Source: Clostridia bacterium
GTDB lineage: Bacteria > Bacillota > Clostridia > Acetivibrionales > JAFADI01
NCBI GenBank assembly: GCA_026418695.1
Contig: JAOAAU010000122.1
Span: forward strand, 62,001 to 126,000
Length of the DNA stretch: 64,000 nucleotides
Direction: 5' to 3'
Below, piece by piece: positions 28,152 to 37,782 of the stretch (positions within the stretch are counted from its first letter, which is position 1; every line of letters starts with the position of its first letter). The notes beneath the pieces are model-generated. The model saw nothing but the letters and a program-made list of their open reading frames with translations. It did not search any database and was not told the DNA's origin. Both the position numbers and the translations under genes were made by a program.

Positions 28152-28850
28152 ATGAAAACCATTGGATTAATTGGTGGGATGAGCTGGGAATCCTCCTTGG
28201 AATACTACCGTATCATCAACGAGACAGTGAAGGAAAGATTGGGTGGTCTCCATTCCTGTAAATCCGTGATGGTTTCGGTTGATTTTGCTGAAATAGAAAA
28301 GCTTCAGCATCAAGGAGACTGGGGTCAGCTTGCAGAAATAATGACAGATGCAGCACGAAGCCTTGAAAAGGCAGGGGCTGATTTTATTGTAATTTGTACC
28401 AATACCATGCACAAACTTGCAGAAAATATCCAGCAGCAGGTGAAGAAACCGGTTCTACATATAGCAGATCCGACGGCAGAGAAAATAAAAGCTGCCGGGA
28501 TTTTAAAAGTAGGGTTGCTGGGCACAAGATTTACTATGGAACAGGATTTTTATAAAAAAAGGCTGCAGGACCTGCACAGGATTCATGTTATAATACCCTC
28601 GGAAGAAGAACGTCAAAAGATACATGAGATCATTTATCATGAACTTTTATGTGGCGTTGTAAAAGAATCTTCAAAGAATGAATTCAGAAGGATTATCCAA
28701 AACCTTGAAAAGAGCGGCGCAGAGGCCGTCATTCTGGGGTGTACGGAGATTTTCCTGGTTGTAAAGCCGGAAGACTATAGAATAAAAATATATGATACTA
28801 CGGCGATACATGCTGAAGCTGCAGTCGATCTGGCACTAAAGAAGCTTTAG
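28152..28850 (+). CDS. Aspartate/glutamate racemase family protein (amino-acid racemase)
   Basis: The 232-residue, PLP-independent racemase starts MKTIGLIGGMSWESS, the classic start of the YgeA/RacX branch. Two catalytic cysteines lie in VICTNTMHK and ILGCTEIF. These enzymes interconvert L- and D-amino acids; the YgeA/RacX branch often has broad specificity rather than acting only on Asp or Glu. The site AGGAGCGG precedes ATG 28152. It lies between an aminotransferase and an AzlCD exporter, so D-amino-acid production or turnover coupled with export is a reasonable inference. Confidence 0.92.
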   Translation: MKTIGLIGGMSWESSLEYYRIINETVKERLGGLHSCKSVMVSVDFAEIEKLQHQGDWGQLAEIMTDAARSLEKAGADFIVICTNTMHKLAENIQQQVKKPVLHIADPTAEKIKAAGILKVGLLGTRFTMEQDFYKKRLQDLHRIHVIIPSEEERQKIHEIIYHELLCGVVKESSKNEFRRIIQNLEKSGAEAVILGCTEIFLVVKPEDYRIKIYDTTAIHAEAAVDLALKKL

Positions 28851-28915
28851 TGACGGATTTTCTTTATATTGAATAGGATAAAAATTTATTCGCAATTTTC
28901 TGGGGGATCAATTTG

Positions 28916-29647
28916 ATGGAGTATGTAAGTAAAAAACGTTTAGGTTTTAAAGACGGTGCAGTTGCCGCACTGCCTATTGTGATAGGATATATTCCGGCAG
29001 CGATGGCCTTTGGGTTATTGGCCAAGTCTATACAGGTATCCCTGACGGATACCTTCCTGTTTTCCGTGATGGTGTTTGCCGGCGCCAGCCAGTATATGGC
29101 TTTGAACCTGATTGCTGTTGGAGCTGCTGCGGGTGAAATCATCGTAGCAACCTTCCTCTTGAATCTGCGGCATGCATTGATGAGTGCATCACTGGCCGCC
29201 CGACTGGAGGTTCAAAAAAAGTCACTGCTTCCGTTGATTGCATTTGGTGTGACGGATGAGGCCTTTTCAGTTGCTGCGACGAGGGAAGAAAGGCCGACGA
29301 TGCCATTTATGTTTGCACTTGAAGGAGTTTCATACAGTGCGTGGGTAGGTGGTTCCGTACTGGGGTATTTGGTTGGATCTGCACTGCCCGCATCCGTTCG
29401 GGCCAGCATGGGGATAGCATTGTACGCCATGTTTGTAGCGATTCTGGTACCTGAGATGAAAAAATCGGTATATGTTGCCGGCCTGGCACTGGGGTCTGGT
29501 TTGATCAATGCTGTGCTATCCTATTTTAAATGGCTTCCGTCCGGGTGGAATATGGTGGCAGCAACGGTACTGGTAGCGGCTGCCGGCGCCTTCTTTATAA
29601 AAGATGAAAAGGAAGTCGGCGAACAAGAAGAGGAGGTTGCTGCATGA
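28916..29647 (+). CDS. azlC: AzlC-family amino-acid exporter, large subunit
   Basis: The 243-residue membrane protein has about six to seven helices. The AzlC motifs are visible: a Gly/Pro-rich first helix (IVIGYIPAAMAFGLLA), FAGASQYMALNL, LNLRHALMSASL and FGVTDEAFSV. AzlCD pairs export branched-chain or other hydrophobic amino acids. A TTG at 28913 directly precedes ATG 28916; GGGGGA is 8 bp upstream of the ATG. The last codon overlaps azlD (ATGA), indicating translational coupling. No terminator is seen between the racemase and this gene (65 bp). Confidence 0.92.
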   Translation: MEYVSKKRLGFKDGAVAALPIVIGYIPAAMAFGLLAKSIQVSLTDTFLFSVMVFAGASQYMALNLIAVGAAAGEIIVATFLLNLRHALMSASLAARLEVQKKSLLPLIAFGVTDEAFSVAATREERPTMPFMFALEGVSYSAWVGGSVLGYLVGSALPASVRASMGIALYAMFVAILVPEMKKSVYVAGLALGSGLINAVLSYFKWLPSGWNMVAATVLVAAAGAFFIKDEKEVGEQEEEVAA

Positions 29648-29958
29648 AAAATTATCTGGTTCTGATTATTGGAATGATGCTTGTTACCTATATTCCGAGA
29701 CTTGTGCCCTTGGTCACTATGTCTCAAAAACCCATACCTCCCCTGGTTAAGAAGTTTTTACTTTATATCCCGTATACTGCCTTGGGGGCGTTGATTATTC
29801 CGGGCGCTTTGCAGGCGACTCCGGGACTGCCTGCAGCGGCATTGGTGGGTGTTGGCGCGACTGCTGTTGTTTCGTGGTTTAAGGGCGGATTGATGCTTCC
29901 CGTTATGTCTTCCATTGCAGCTACGTTTTTGGTGTTATACAGCTTGGGAACAAGATGA
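29644..29958 (+). CDS. azlD: AzlD-family amino-acid exporter, small subunit
   Basis: The 104-residue, four-helix membrane protein contains IIGMMLVTYIPRLVPL and FLLYIPYTALGALIIPGAL, the AzlD signature. It overlaps azlC by 4 bp (ATGA) and completes the two-component exporter. It is the last gene of the mocR unit. Confidence 0.92.
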   Translation: MKNYLVLIIGMMLVTYIPRLVPLVTMSQKPIPPLVKKFLLYIPYTALGALIIPGALQATPGLPAAALVGVGATAVVSWFKGGLMLPVMSSIAATFLVLYSLGTR

Positions 29959-30072
29959 TATGGAATGTGTTGAATTTTTTTCATAAATCAAAACCTTTAT
30001 CCGTTTATCGAAAAATATGTCTGTTCTGGAAAATCAAATATATAATTCATTTTGAGTGAATCGGAGGAGATC

Positions 30073-30106
30073 AAAGCAGTGGCACGAGGCCGCTGCTTTT
30101 TTGTGT
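30073..30106 (+). terminator. Rho-independent terminator of the mocR-azlD operon
   Basis: AAGCAGTGGC and GCCGCTGCTT pair (one G-T) around a short loop with TTTTTT following. It lies about 115 bp after azlD. Confidence 0.85.
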
Positions 30107-30187
30107 CTGAATGCCTGTTCCGTAAAAAATATTTTTTTGTATGGTACCGCTTTGCTTTATCCGTCCGGCAAATTGTCGCATTAAGGA

Positions 30188-30216
30188 TTGAAGCTTGAAA
30201 TGATTAATGATATAAT
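30188..30216 (+). promoter_or_regulatory. Sigma-A-type promoter of the phosphorelay operon
   Basis: TTGAAG at 30188-30193 and TATAAT at 30211-30216 are separated by 17 bp. Confidence 0.65.
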
Positions 30217-30386
30217 CAAACTAAGTTTCCCGAAGAAAAATGTCAAAATTAGTAATTCATGTTGAGTTCCGTTTTCTATTTTTCATGAGCTAAATTCTTT
30301 GAGGCGGATTGCACAAGGATGTGTGAAAAGCCGGATTCTATTCATTCTATAAAAAATTAGCGTTCAATGTATTTTGGAGGCATAAA

Positions 30387-33300
30387 ATGAATCTAAGGAA
30401 AAAAACCATGCTGATCATCGGGCTGACGATCATCAGCCTGATTGTGATTATTAATATTGCAGCATACACAATTCTGGGAAACGGCCTTGCAAAGCTGGAA
30501 GAACAAAGCACGCACAAAAGTGCCGAACAAGCCTTGAATGCTATCAATAATGAAATCGAATCCCTGGATATCAAGCTCAGTGACTGGGCAAAATGGGATG
30601 ATACCTATGAGTTTATAGAGGATCGAAATGAAGATTACATAAAGTCCAATCTGGTAGACACTTCTTTCACGGAATTGAGAGTAAACCTTATTGTGTTGAT
30701 TCGTTCCTCTGATGAATTTGTATATATTAAGGGCTATAATCTACAGGACGAAAAAGAGACCAATGTCTCGGAGAGCTTTAAAAATACTGTGCTGAAGGAC
30801 ATTGCAGCCGGCAGCCTGGGAAAAGAGATCAAGGGAATTATAAATTCTCCGGAAGGACCGATGATGGTTGCCTCCCAGCCTATTCTTCACAGTAATGGCG
30901 ACGGACCTTCCAGAGGCACCATCATTATGGGACGGTACCTCAATGCAGAAGAAGTTAAGCGGATTTCTGAGTTAACCAAGCTCTCCATTGCCATCAACGC
31001 CCTGGACTCGGTGAAGGCTGAGGAAGAGTATCGAAGTATCCTGCCTGAGATGCTGCAAAAGGGAGATACAATTGTAGTAAAACCACAAAATAGAGATTTC
31101 ATAAATGGATATACTGTTCTAAATGATCTTTTGGGAAGACCCTTCCTTGTGATGAAGGTGGTCATCCCCAGAGAAATATCTAAATTCGGACATACGAGCA
31201 TCAACTTCTTCATTGGCGCATTACTGGTCAGCGGTATTATTATCGGCGCCATCATGCTCTACCTTTTGGAAAAGCTGGTGCTGTCCAGGCTTGCTTTTTT
31301 GAGCCATAGGGTAGAGGATATCGGGGTAAGCGGGAACATCTCAGAGCGAATCGATATGCCGGGAGAAGATGAACTGTCCGGTTTGGCCCTTGATGTCAAC
31401 CGTATGCTGGAAGCATTGGAAAAGTCGCAGGGACAACTCCAGGAAAGCGAGTACAAGTACCGGCATCTCTTTGAGAGCATGTTGGACGGATTTGCGTATT
31501 ACAAAATCGTCACAGATCAAGGCGGAAATTTCATAGATCTTGTCTTTTTGGAAATGAATGATGCTTTCGAGCAGATTATTGGGTTCAAGAAATCGGAAAT
31601 CCTAGGGAAGAAAGTGGCTCAGGTGATCGACCGGCTCAATACCCCGTGGGACTGGCTGAAGGTCAGCAGTGATCTGGCCAAGAACGGGGAAAAAGTGAGT
31701 TTTGAGTATTTTTCTACGATATCCGGAAGATGGTATTTGATTTCTGCCTATTGTCCGGACAGGGAATACTTTATTACCGTCTTCCATGATATTTCCAACC
31801 GCAAACGGATTGAAGAGGAACTGAAAAAGGCCAAGGAGGCTGCAGAGATTGCCAATAAAACCAAGAGTGAGTTCCTGGCCAACATGAGTCATGAAATCCG
31901 GACGCCGCTGAATGCCATTATTGGTATGACCGAACTGCTGGTAGATTCAGATATAGCTCCCAATCACCGTGAACGTGCATTGACAGTATACAACGCCGGA
32001 AATGTACTCCTCAATATCATCAATGATATTCTGGATTTTTCAAAAATCGAAGCAGGAAAACTTGAATTGAACAGTTATGAGTTTGATCCTTTTGAACTGG
32101 TTGAAGGCGTTGCAGAGTTGATGGCGATCAAGGCACGTGAAAAAAAGATTTCGCTGATGACTTATGTTCAGCCGAAAACTCCCCGGCTGGTTGGGGATGC
32201 GGATCGATTGAGACAAATACTATTGAATCTGACGGGCAATGCCATCAAATTTACCTCTGAAGGAGAAGTAGTTATACAGGCACTCATGGAAGGTAATGAC
32301 GGGCGCTATGTAACAGTGCGGTTTGAGGTGGTAGATACGGGCATCGGTATCACGAAGAACGATGCAGGCAAACTGTTTCAACCCTTTGTGCAGATAGACA
32401 GCTCCAATACAAGAAAGTTTGGCGGAACAGGCCTGGGACTTTCTATCTGCAAGAGGCTGGTAGAACTCATGGGAGGTCAGATCGGAGTAGACAGTGTCAA
32501 AGGATCCGGTTCAACCTTTTGGTTTACAGTAAGCTTCGAAGTAGCGGCAAGAAAGAACAATCCGATAAAACCAAATGAAACCATGACGGAATTGAAACTG
32601 CTGGTTCTGAATGACAGTGATAAGTCCAAGGATATTGTTCATAACTATATTGATTCCTGGGGGATGAAGAATGATACGGTATCAGAGATGGAGGAAGCTC
32701 TTGCCAGCATGACCGAAGCGGCTGAAAACGGTACAGCGTATGACATTGTCATTATGGATGTATCAAGGAGTAGCAGTTTTGATCCTCTGAAGCTGTCAGC
32801 GGCGGTTCGCTCTGATCCGAAATTGTCAAAAACCAAACTGATTTTCATTACCTTTATGGATAATAATGAGCAGCGTAAGGAATTACTACATTCCGGATTT
32901 GCGGCCTATATGCTCAAACCGGTGAGACAGTCCCAGCTTTTTGACTGCATCGTGAATGTAATGGGTCAGGGAATCACGACAGGAATTGAAGCAGGCAGTG
33001 TACAGCAATCAGAAGAACAGCGTCCGAGTGAAATTGTATTTGACGGCAAACTAATTCTGCTTGCTGAAGATAATCCTGTGAACAGGGAACTGGCAGTCAT
33101 GCAGCTGGAGAAGCTGGGAATTGCAGTAGAAACCGTAGAAAATGGTTTGGAAGCGGTGAACGCCCTCGTGAAAAAGGAGTATTCCCTGGTGCTGATGGAT
33201 TGTCAGATGCCTGTCATGGATGGGTTTGAAGCAACAAAGGCCATTCGTAAGGCAGAAGCAACACTGGGAAGAAGGACTCCGATTGTGGCGATGACAGCCA

Positions 33301-33416
33301 ATGCCATGCAGGGAGACCGGGAAAAGTGTATTTCCGTAGGCATGGATGATTATATCAGCAAACCGGTGAGAATCAAGAATCTTAGGGAAGTGATCGGCCG
33401 ATGGATCGGGTTGTGA
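30387..33416 (+). CDS. Hybrid sensor histidine kinase (CHASE4-HAMP-PAS-HisKA-HATPase-REC-REC)
   Basis: The 1009-residue kinase has two membrane helices (about 7-30 and 275-297) enclosing a CHASE4 domain ([13 protein letters not shown]). HAMP and PAS domains (about 355-475) follow. The HisKA H-box is [16 protein letters not shown] with the phospho-His. The ATPase domain has DTGIGI and GGTGLGLSI. The first receiver (about 733-865) is degenerate at the acidic pocket (LVLNDSD), although the Asp in IMDVS and the Lys in LKPVR remain. The second receiver (about 885-1005) is canonical (LLAEDN, LMDCQMP, ISKPV). The following Hpt and REC genes complete a phosphorelay. The start is ATG 30387 with TTGGAGGC upstream. 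Confidence 0.95.
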   Translation: MNLRKKTMLIIGLTIISLIVIINIAAYTILGNGLAKLEEQSTHKSAEQALNAINNEIESLDIKLSDWAKWDDTYEFIEDRNEDYIKSNLVDTSFTELRVNLIVLIRSSDEFVYIKGYNLQDEKETNVSESFKNTVLKDIAAGSLGKEIKGIINSPEGPMMVASQPILHSNGDGPSRGTIIMGRYLNAEEVKRISELTKLSIAINALDSVKAEEEYRSILPEMLQKGDTIVVKPQNRDFINGYTVLNDLLGRPFLVMKVVIPREISKFGHTSINFFIGALLVSGIIIGAIMLYLLEKLVLSRLAFLSHRVEDIGVSGNISERIDMPGEDELSGLALDVNRMLEALEKSQGQLQESEYKYRHLFESMLDGFAYYKIVTDQGGNFIDLVFLEMNDAFEQIIGFKKSEILGKKVAQVIDRLNTPWDWLKVSSDLAKNGEKVSFEYFSTISGRWYLISAYCPDREYFITVFHDISNRKRIEEELKKAKEAAEIANKTKSEFLANMSHEIRTPLNAIIGMTELLVDSDIAPNHRERALTVYNAGNVLLNIINDILDFSKIEAGKLELNSYEFDPFELVEGVAELMAIKAREKKISLMTYVQPKTPRLVGDADRLRQILLNLTGNAIKFTSEGEVVIQALMEGNDGRYVTVRFEVVDTGIGITKNDAGKLFQPFVQIDSSNTRKFGGTGLGLSICKRLVELMGGQIGVDSVKGSGSTFWFTVSFEVAARKNNPIKPNETMTELKLLVLNDSDKSKDIVHNYIDSWGMKNDTVSEMEEALASMTEAAENGTAYDIVIMDVSRSSSFDPLKLSAAVRSDPKLSKTKLIFITFMDNNEQRKELLHSGFAAYMLKPVRQSQLFDCIVNVMGQGITTGIEAGSVQQSEEQRPSEIVFDGKLILLAEDNPVNRELAVMQLEKLGIAVETVENGLEAVNALVKKEYSLVLMDCQMPVMDGFEATKAIRKAEATLGRRTPIVAMTANAMQGDREKCISVGMDDYISKPVRIKNLREVIGRWIGL

Positions 33417-33466
33417 TTTTAAAAAACCTGATCCGATTAAAATACAGACTGCGGAGGGATAAGGAT

Positions 33467-33829
33467 ATGAATCATGAATGCAGATATGACATTCAAGGAC
33501 TGACAGATGAACTTGAAGTTGAATTGAAGGACATTGTCAGGCTTTTTTCCAACTATTTTGAAGAGATGCAGTCGGAAATGTCTGAGATGGAGAAGTTCCT
33601 CTCTCAAAAGGACTGGGTAATGCTTCAGAGGGTGGCACACAATATTAAAGGCGTTTCTGCCAATCTGGGGATACAGGATGTTTTCAGTGAGGCAGCTGCT
33701 TTTGATGCGATGTTAAAAGCGGGGATTACTGAAAGTGCTGTACAATATGTTAACGGCATCAAAACTTTGTTAAAGAATGCGAATGCTGAAGTGGACGCGT
33801 ATTTTTCTCAGCATGGATTGACATTATAA
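33467..33829 (+). CDS. Hpt phosphotransfer protein
   Basis: A 120-residue helical protein with the Hpt signature VAHNIKGVSANLG; the His is the likely phospho-acceptor. Upstream in-frame codons overlap the kinase gene, but GGAGGGAT precedes ATG 33467, which is the probable start and places it 50 bp after the kinase stop. Its role would be to carry phosphate from the kinase's terminal receiver to another receiver, possibly that encoded immediately downstream. Confidence 0.9.
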   Translation: MNHECRYDIQGLTDELEVELKDIVRLFSNYFEEMQSEMSEMEKFLSQKDWVMLQRVAHNIKGVSANLGIQDVFSEAAAFDAMLKAGITESAVQYVNGIKTLLKNANAEVDAYFSQHGLTL

Positions 33830-33860
33830 GTTTGATTAGCAATTCCTTGGGAGGTTTTTT

Positions 33861-34241
33861 ATGGGTTCTGAAAAAAGGGTGATGATTGTCGAAGACTCTC
33901 ATACCGTTCGGTATGAGGTAAAACTCATCATTGAAAAGATGGGAATCACACTGGTGGAAGCAGCCAATGAGCTGGGAATGTTCAATATGATGGAGGAATA
34001 CGGCCGGTGTGTTGATCTGATTATTATGGACCTTACCTTGAAATATGAAAACGGCTTTGATCTGATTGAAAAGCTAAGAAAAATCGAAAAATACAGTTCC
34101 ATTCCCATTCTCATTCTAACAGAACATGCAGATGCAAAGAATGTTATTAAAGCAAAAGAGCTTGGAGTTGTGGGATATTTGAGAAAACCCATACAAAAGG
34201 AAGAACTGGAGACCAGAGTTAGGTCGGTACTGGATCAATAG
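33861..34241 (+). CDS. Single-domain response regulator
   Basis: The 126-residue CheY-like receiver has VEDS, the phospho-acceptor Asp in IIMDLTL, a Thr in LILTEHAD and the Lys in LRKPIQ. No output domain is present, so it acts by protein contact or as a phosphate sink, or passes phosphate on. It is 31 bp behind the Hpt gene with a GGGAGG site, in the same operon. Confidence 0.93.
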   Translation: MGSEKRVMIVEDSHTVRYEVKLIIEKMGITLVEAANELGMFNMMEEYGRCVDLIIMDLTLKYENGFDLIEKLRKIEKYSSIPILILTEHADAKNVIKAKELGVVGYLRKPIQKEELETRVRSVLDQ

Positions 34242-34249
34242 AAACATTC

Positions 34250-34284
34250 AATGGCTTGGTTAGTTTCAAACGAGCCATTTTTTT
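34250..34284 (+). terminator. Rho-independent terminator of the phosphorelay operon
   Basis: AATGGCT and AGCCATT, extended by an inner GGTTAGTTTC/AAAC pairing, are followed by TTTTTTT. Confidence 0.8.
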
Positions 34285-34312
34285 GTAATTCTACTTAAAA
34301 CAGTGCTATAAT
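34283..34312 (+). promoter_or_regulatory. Probable promoter of the oxidoreductase-aldolase pair
   Basis: TTGTAA at 34283-34288, 18 bp, TATAAT at 34307-34312. The -35 overlaps the T tract of the preceding terminator. Confidence 0.5.
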
Positions 34313-34340
34313 TTATATTATTTATATGAGGGTGAATAAG

Positions 34341-35306
34341 ATGAACAAAAAAGTAAAATGGGGTGTTCTTGGATATGCCAGGATCGCCAAAGAACATGTA
34401 ATCCCTGCAATTATGAAGTCGGCGAACTCCGAGTTCTATGCTGTTGCATCACGAGATGAAGAAAAGCTGAAAAGCTGTCGTGAACAATTCGGCTGTGAAA
34501 AAACCTATAAATCATACGAAGAGCTTCTGGACGATCCCGAGGTTGATGCAGTTTACATTCCCTTACCCAATGGATTGCATAAGGAATGGACCATCAAGGC
34601 TGCTCAGAAGGGAAAGCATATTCTTTGTGAAAAACCAATTGCGCTGAATACCGATGAGTGCCTGGAGATGATCCGCGCTTGTGAAGATAACAAAGTGAAG
34701 TTGATGGAAGCCTTCATGTACAGGTACACAAAACGCACTCAGAAAGTCTGGGAGATTTTAGAGAGCGGAATGATCGGGGATATTAAATATATTAATTCGT
34801 CTTTCCGGTTTCATCTCACGAGATATCCTGATGTTCGCCTGGAGCCGGGGCTTGGAGGCGGTTCCCTGTATGATGTGGGCTGCTATCCGATTAACTTTAT
34901 CGGGATGGTTACAGGACAAACACCCTCTTCCATGTCTGCTGAGTGCGTTCTGAACAATGGGGTGGATGTGATTTTTTCTGCAGTGCTAAAATATGACAGT
35001 GGGATTATAGCGACGATCAATTGCGGATTTAATGCATTTCTTAGAGTTTTTTCCGAAGTTGTTGGAACAAAAGGGGTGATGGAGATCCCGGATACATTCT
35101 TTGACAATGCAGGAATCATCACAGTGAATACGGCTGAAGGAAAAAAAGAAATTGAAGTTGAAGCCTCCGAAAGATATGTGCTTGAGGTGGAGGACTTTGC
35201 AGATGCGGTTCTTCATGACCGGAAACCTCTATTTTCTCTCGATGAGACGGTAAGGAACATGAAAATCATTGATAGCCTTCTGGAGATGGTACATAAGAAA
35301 GGGTAG
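34341..35306 (+). CDS. Gfo/Idh/MocA-family oxidoreductase
   Basis: The 321-residue NAD(P)-dependent enzyme has an N-terminal Rossmann fold (VKWGVLGYARIAKEHVIPA) and the family motif LCEKPIALN with its catalytic-region Lys. The GGGSLYDVGCYPINFI segment is typical of sugar or polyol dehydrogenases of this family. The substrate is unknown. A frame extension to ATG 34326 exists, but GAGGGTGA lies 6 bp before ATG 34341. It is followed 15 bp later by a class II aldolase gene, so both probably act on the same carbohydrate. Confidence 0.9.
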   Translation: MNKKVKWGVLGYARIAKEHVIPAIMKSANSEFYAVASRDEEKLKSCREQFGCEKTYKSYEELLDDPEVDAVYIPLPNGLHKEWTIKAAQKGKHILCEKPIALNTDECLEMIRACEDNKVKLMEAFMYRYTKRTQKVWEILESGMIGDIKYINSSFRFHLTRYPDVRLEPGLGGGSLYDVGCYPINFIGMVTGQTPSSMSAECVLNNGVDVIFSAVLKYDSGIIATINCGFNAFLRVFSEVVGTKGVMEIPDTFFDNAGIITVNTAEGKKEIEVEASERYVLEVEDFADAVLHDRKPLFSLDETVRNMKIIDSLLEMVHKKG

Positions 35307-35321
35307 TTAAGGAGACCTGCT

Positions 35322-35957
35322 ATGGGAGAAAAAATAAAAAAGCAGCTGGTTGAAATTGCGCAGCTGATGTACACAAAAAATATGGTAAATGCATACGAAG
35401 GCAATATCTCTTTCAGAAAAGGGAATCGGGTATATATCACGCCAAGCGCTGTCTGTAAAGGATTTCTGAAGACGGAGATGATTGTCGTTACGGATTTGGA
35501 AGGGAATAAGATTGAAGGGGACTATAAGGCTTCTTCCGAAATAAAACTGCATCTTGCCGCCTATCGAATGAGAAACGACATCCAGGGGGTTGTACATGCA
35601 CACACGCCATATGCAACAGCCTACGCATTAGCCAATAAGCCAATCGAGACCAACGCATATCCTGAACTCATTACGCTTTTTGGAAGTGTTCCCCTTGCGC
35701 TGTACGGTACTCCGTCAACAGACGAAATCTATCAAGGAATTGGACAGTATATCGAGGAACATGACATTATACTTTTGGCCAATCATGGGATTATGGCAGT
35801 GGGATGTGACGCTTTTGATGCCTTTTTCAAACTGGAAGCGGCAGAAAGTATAGCGAAAACCCTTTTCCTTGCCGAGCAGATGGGGGGAGCCAAACCCTTA
35901 CCGCAGAATAAATTACAGGAGTTATATGACATCAAAAAAAGTGCTAAGAAATCATAA
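35322..35957 (+). CDS. Class II aldolase/adducin family protein (fuculose-phosphate-aldolase-like)
   Basis: The 211-residue, zinc-dependent aldolase family member shows NAYEGNISFRKGNRVYITPS for phosphate binding and a catalytic Glu in SSEIKLH. The zinc ligands are in HAHTP and LLANHGI. Related enzymes split fuculose-, rhamnulose- or ribulose-type sugar phosphates; which one cannot be decided here. The gene is co-transcribed with the upstream oxidoreductase and ends before a perfect palindrome that should terminate transcription. Confidence 0.88.
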   Translation: MGEKIKKQLVEIAQLMYTKNMVNAYEGNISFRKGNRVYITPSAVCKGFLKTEMIVVTDLEGNKIEGDYKASSEIKLHLAAYRMRNDIQGVVHAHTPYATAYALANKPIETNAYPELITLFGSVPLALYGTPSTDEIYQGIGQYIEEHDIILLANHGIMAVGCDAFDAFFKLEAAESIAKTLFLAEQMGGAKPLPQNKLQELYDIKKSAKKS

Positions 35958-35970
35958 AAGAAAGATGACG

Positions 35971-36004
35971 AAAGTCATATAATGGAATTCCATTATATGA
36001 CTTT
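35971..36004. terminator. Perfect 34-bp palindrome, terminator-like
   Basis: The arm AAAGTCATATAATGGAA is immediately followed by its exact complement, centred on GAATTC, with TTTGC after it. There is no spacer, so a hairpin loop must come from opening the centre. Confidence 0.75.
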
Positions 36005-36114
36005 TGCTTTTTACTCCATTACTTCCGTTATCTATAAAACGCCTCCTGAATGGATTAGTATGGGATCAAGAGAAAAAATAATCAAACTCATAATTCTGAC
36101 GGAGGTTGAGTCAA

Positions 36115-37719
36115 ATGAAGGATTTATTTAAAAAGCACTGGATAACACTTTTGGGGGCAATTTTTACATTCATGGCCTTTGGGTATCTGTTTGATTTTGC
36201 GGTAGATCAGGGATGGATATCCAATGGGATCAAAATCGGTTTGGGACTTCTGGCAGGTGCCGGATTTGTTGTAGGCGGAGCTGCAATGCAGCAAAGAGGT
36301 GCAAAAATTGTAGATCAGATATTAAGCGGACTAGGTGTTGCACTTCTATATACTACCTTTACTTTTGCTGGAATTGTATTTGATATCTGGGATCCAATGA
36401 CGGTATTCATCGTAATGATTGCAGTTACGCTCGGACTATCCGTTTATTCCTTTAAATTTGACCTAAGAGTTCTGATGAATCTTGCGATTCTAGGAGCATT
36501 GATTTCGCCGCTGATGATGGAACCGAGAGGGGATCAGGTTTTTACTCTATTTTTATATCTTTTGGTGATTAACTCCATTTACTTTTTCATGAGTGTTTGG
36601 AAACGTTGGACAGAGCTGAGGTTGATCCCTTTTGCAGGAACCTGGGTGCTGTATACGGCTTATTACTTTTACTACCGTCCTGAAACCTGGGAGGTACCTT
36701 TCTTATATGCAGCAAGTGCGTTTATCTTTTATGTCATCGGCTTCATGGTTTCATCCTGGAAAGAGGACAAAAAATTCGATGGATTGAACCTGTATTTGGG
36801 AATTCTTAACGGATGTATATTTGCACTTTGGTCTTTGGCAATACTTACAGCAGTAGTATCTTTCTCTGTAGTTCTAGCCGGTATGGGTGCGGTATATCTG
36901 ATTACATCACTGATTGTTTATCAATTACAGCAAAAATATACTATTCCGTTTTATACCAAATTCTTCGCAGGGATTCTTTTCCTGCTGGTCTCCGGTGCGC
37001 AAATCGGCAGCGGATCTGAGCTGAAGCAGATTATCTCAGTCTATATGTGGACTTTCATTTCCTTGGGTGTGCTGATTGTCGGACAGATCAAGAAACTGGA
37101 GTATTTGAAGGTGATTTCGGCAGTGATCTGGGTAATCACCGGAACTTACTGGTATACAGTGACATGGGAATCTCCTGTCGGAGAGTGGTTCGGAACCTTT
37201 ATTCCTGTACTCAACTGGTCTGGAATGGCCTGGCTTGTGTTGGCGATTCTCGGATTTTACTTTTCGGTTAAAGTGCAATTTGAATATACCAAGGACAGCA
37301 GCTCAAAAGCAAACAACAGTGTCATTGCAAATTTCTTTTCTATCAGCAGCCATTTGATTGTCGGGGGCTTGCTGACATTCCAGATTGATAATCTATGGGA
37401 GTACAACAAGATAACGTTTATTGATCTTTGGCTGGCACTCTCGGTATCCTGGGGAATTTATGCACTGCTGCTTTTTGTTTGGGGTGCTTACAGCAAGCAG
37501 GCTGTTTTCCGCTGGTTCGGGTCTGTCGTACTGGTATTGGTTGCGGTAAAGACCATATTTATCAATATGTCCAGTGCGGAAACAATCTTTAAGGTACTGG
37601 CATTATTGATCCTTGGGGTGATAACATTTACAATATCCTACATCAACAACAAATGGAACGGGAATGGACAGGAGAAATTACAAGAGGTTGAGTCCATAAA
37701 AGAGATGGATAGTGAATAA
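36115..37719 (+). CDS. DUF2339-like multi-pass membrane protein
   Basis: The 534-residue protein has roughly 14 membrane helices. The motif ITLLGAIFTFMAFGYLF near the start and GGAAMQQRG followed by GVALLYTTFTFAGIV resemble the uncharacterised DUF2339 membrane family. The C-terminal 25 residues are hydrophilic and acidic. No catalytic motif is visible and the function is unknown. TTG 36106 is in frame, but GGAGG at 36101-36105 fits ATG 36115. It is a single gene followed by a hairpin at 37748-37773. Confidence 0.7.
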   Translation: MKDLFKKHWITLLGAIFTFMAFGYLFDFAVDQGWISNGIKIGLGLLAGAGFVVGGAAMQQRGAKIVDQILSGLGVALLYTTFTFAGIVFDIWDPMTVFIVMIAVTLGLSVYSFKFDLRVLMNLAILGALISPLMMEPRGDQVFTLFLYLLVINSIYFFMSVWKRWTELRLIPFAGTWVLYTAYYFYYRPETWEVPFLYAASAFIFYVIGFMVSSWKEDKKFDGLNLYLGILNGCIFALWSLAILTAVVSFSVVLAGMGAVYLITSLIVYQLQQKYTIPFYTKFFAGILFLLVSGAQIGSGSELKQIISVYMWTFISLGVLIVGQIKKLEYLKVISAVIWVITGTYWYTVTWESPVGEWFGTFIPVLNWSGMAWLVLAILGFYFSVKVQFEYTKDSSSKANNSVIANFFSISSHLIVGGLLTFQIDNLWEYNKITFIDLWLALSVSWGIYALLLFVWGAYSKQAVFRWFGSVVLVLVAVKTIFINMSSAETIFKVLALLILGVITFTISYINNKWNGNGQEKLQEVESIKEMDSE

Positions 37720-37747
37720 TCAAACAGAAAAAGATAGAGAACTGCAG

Positions 37748-37782
37748 GGCATTCCATGAAAAACTGGAATGCCTTGTGGTTT
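37748..37782 (+). terminator. Probable terminator
   Basis: The 9-bp stem GGCATTCCA/TGGAATGCC is followed by TTGTGGTTTT, an imperfect T tract. Confidence 0.65.

Larger units (their letters stand above)
29959..30386. other. Gene-free stretch, 428 bp
   Basis: It contains the operon terminator (30073-30106), then about 80 bp of AT-rich DNA, the promoter at 30188-30216 and a leader of about 165 nt. No coding sequence is seen. Confidence 0.55.
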
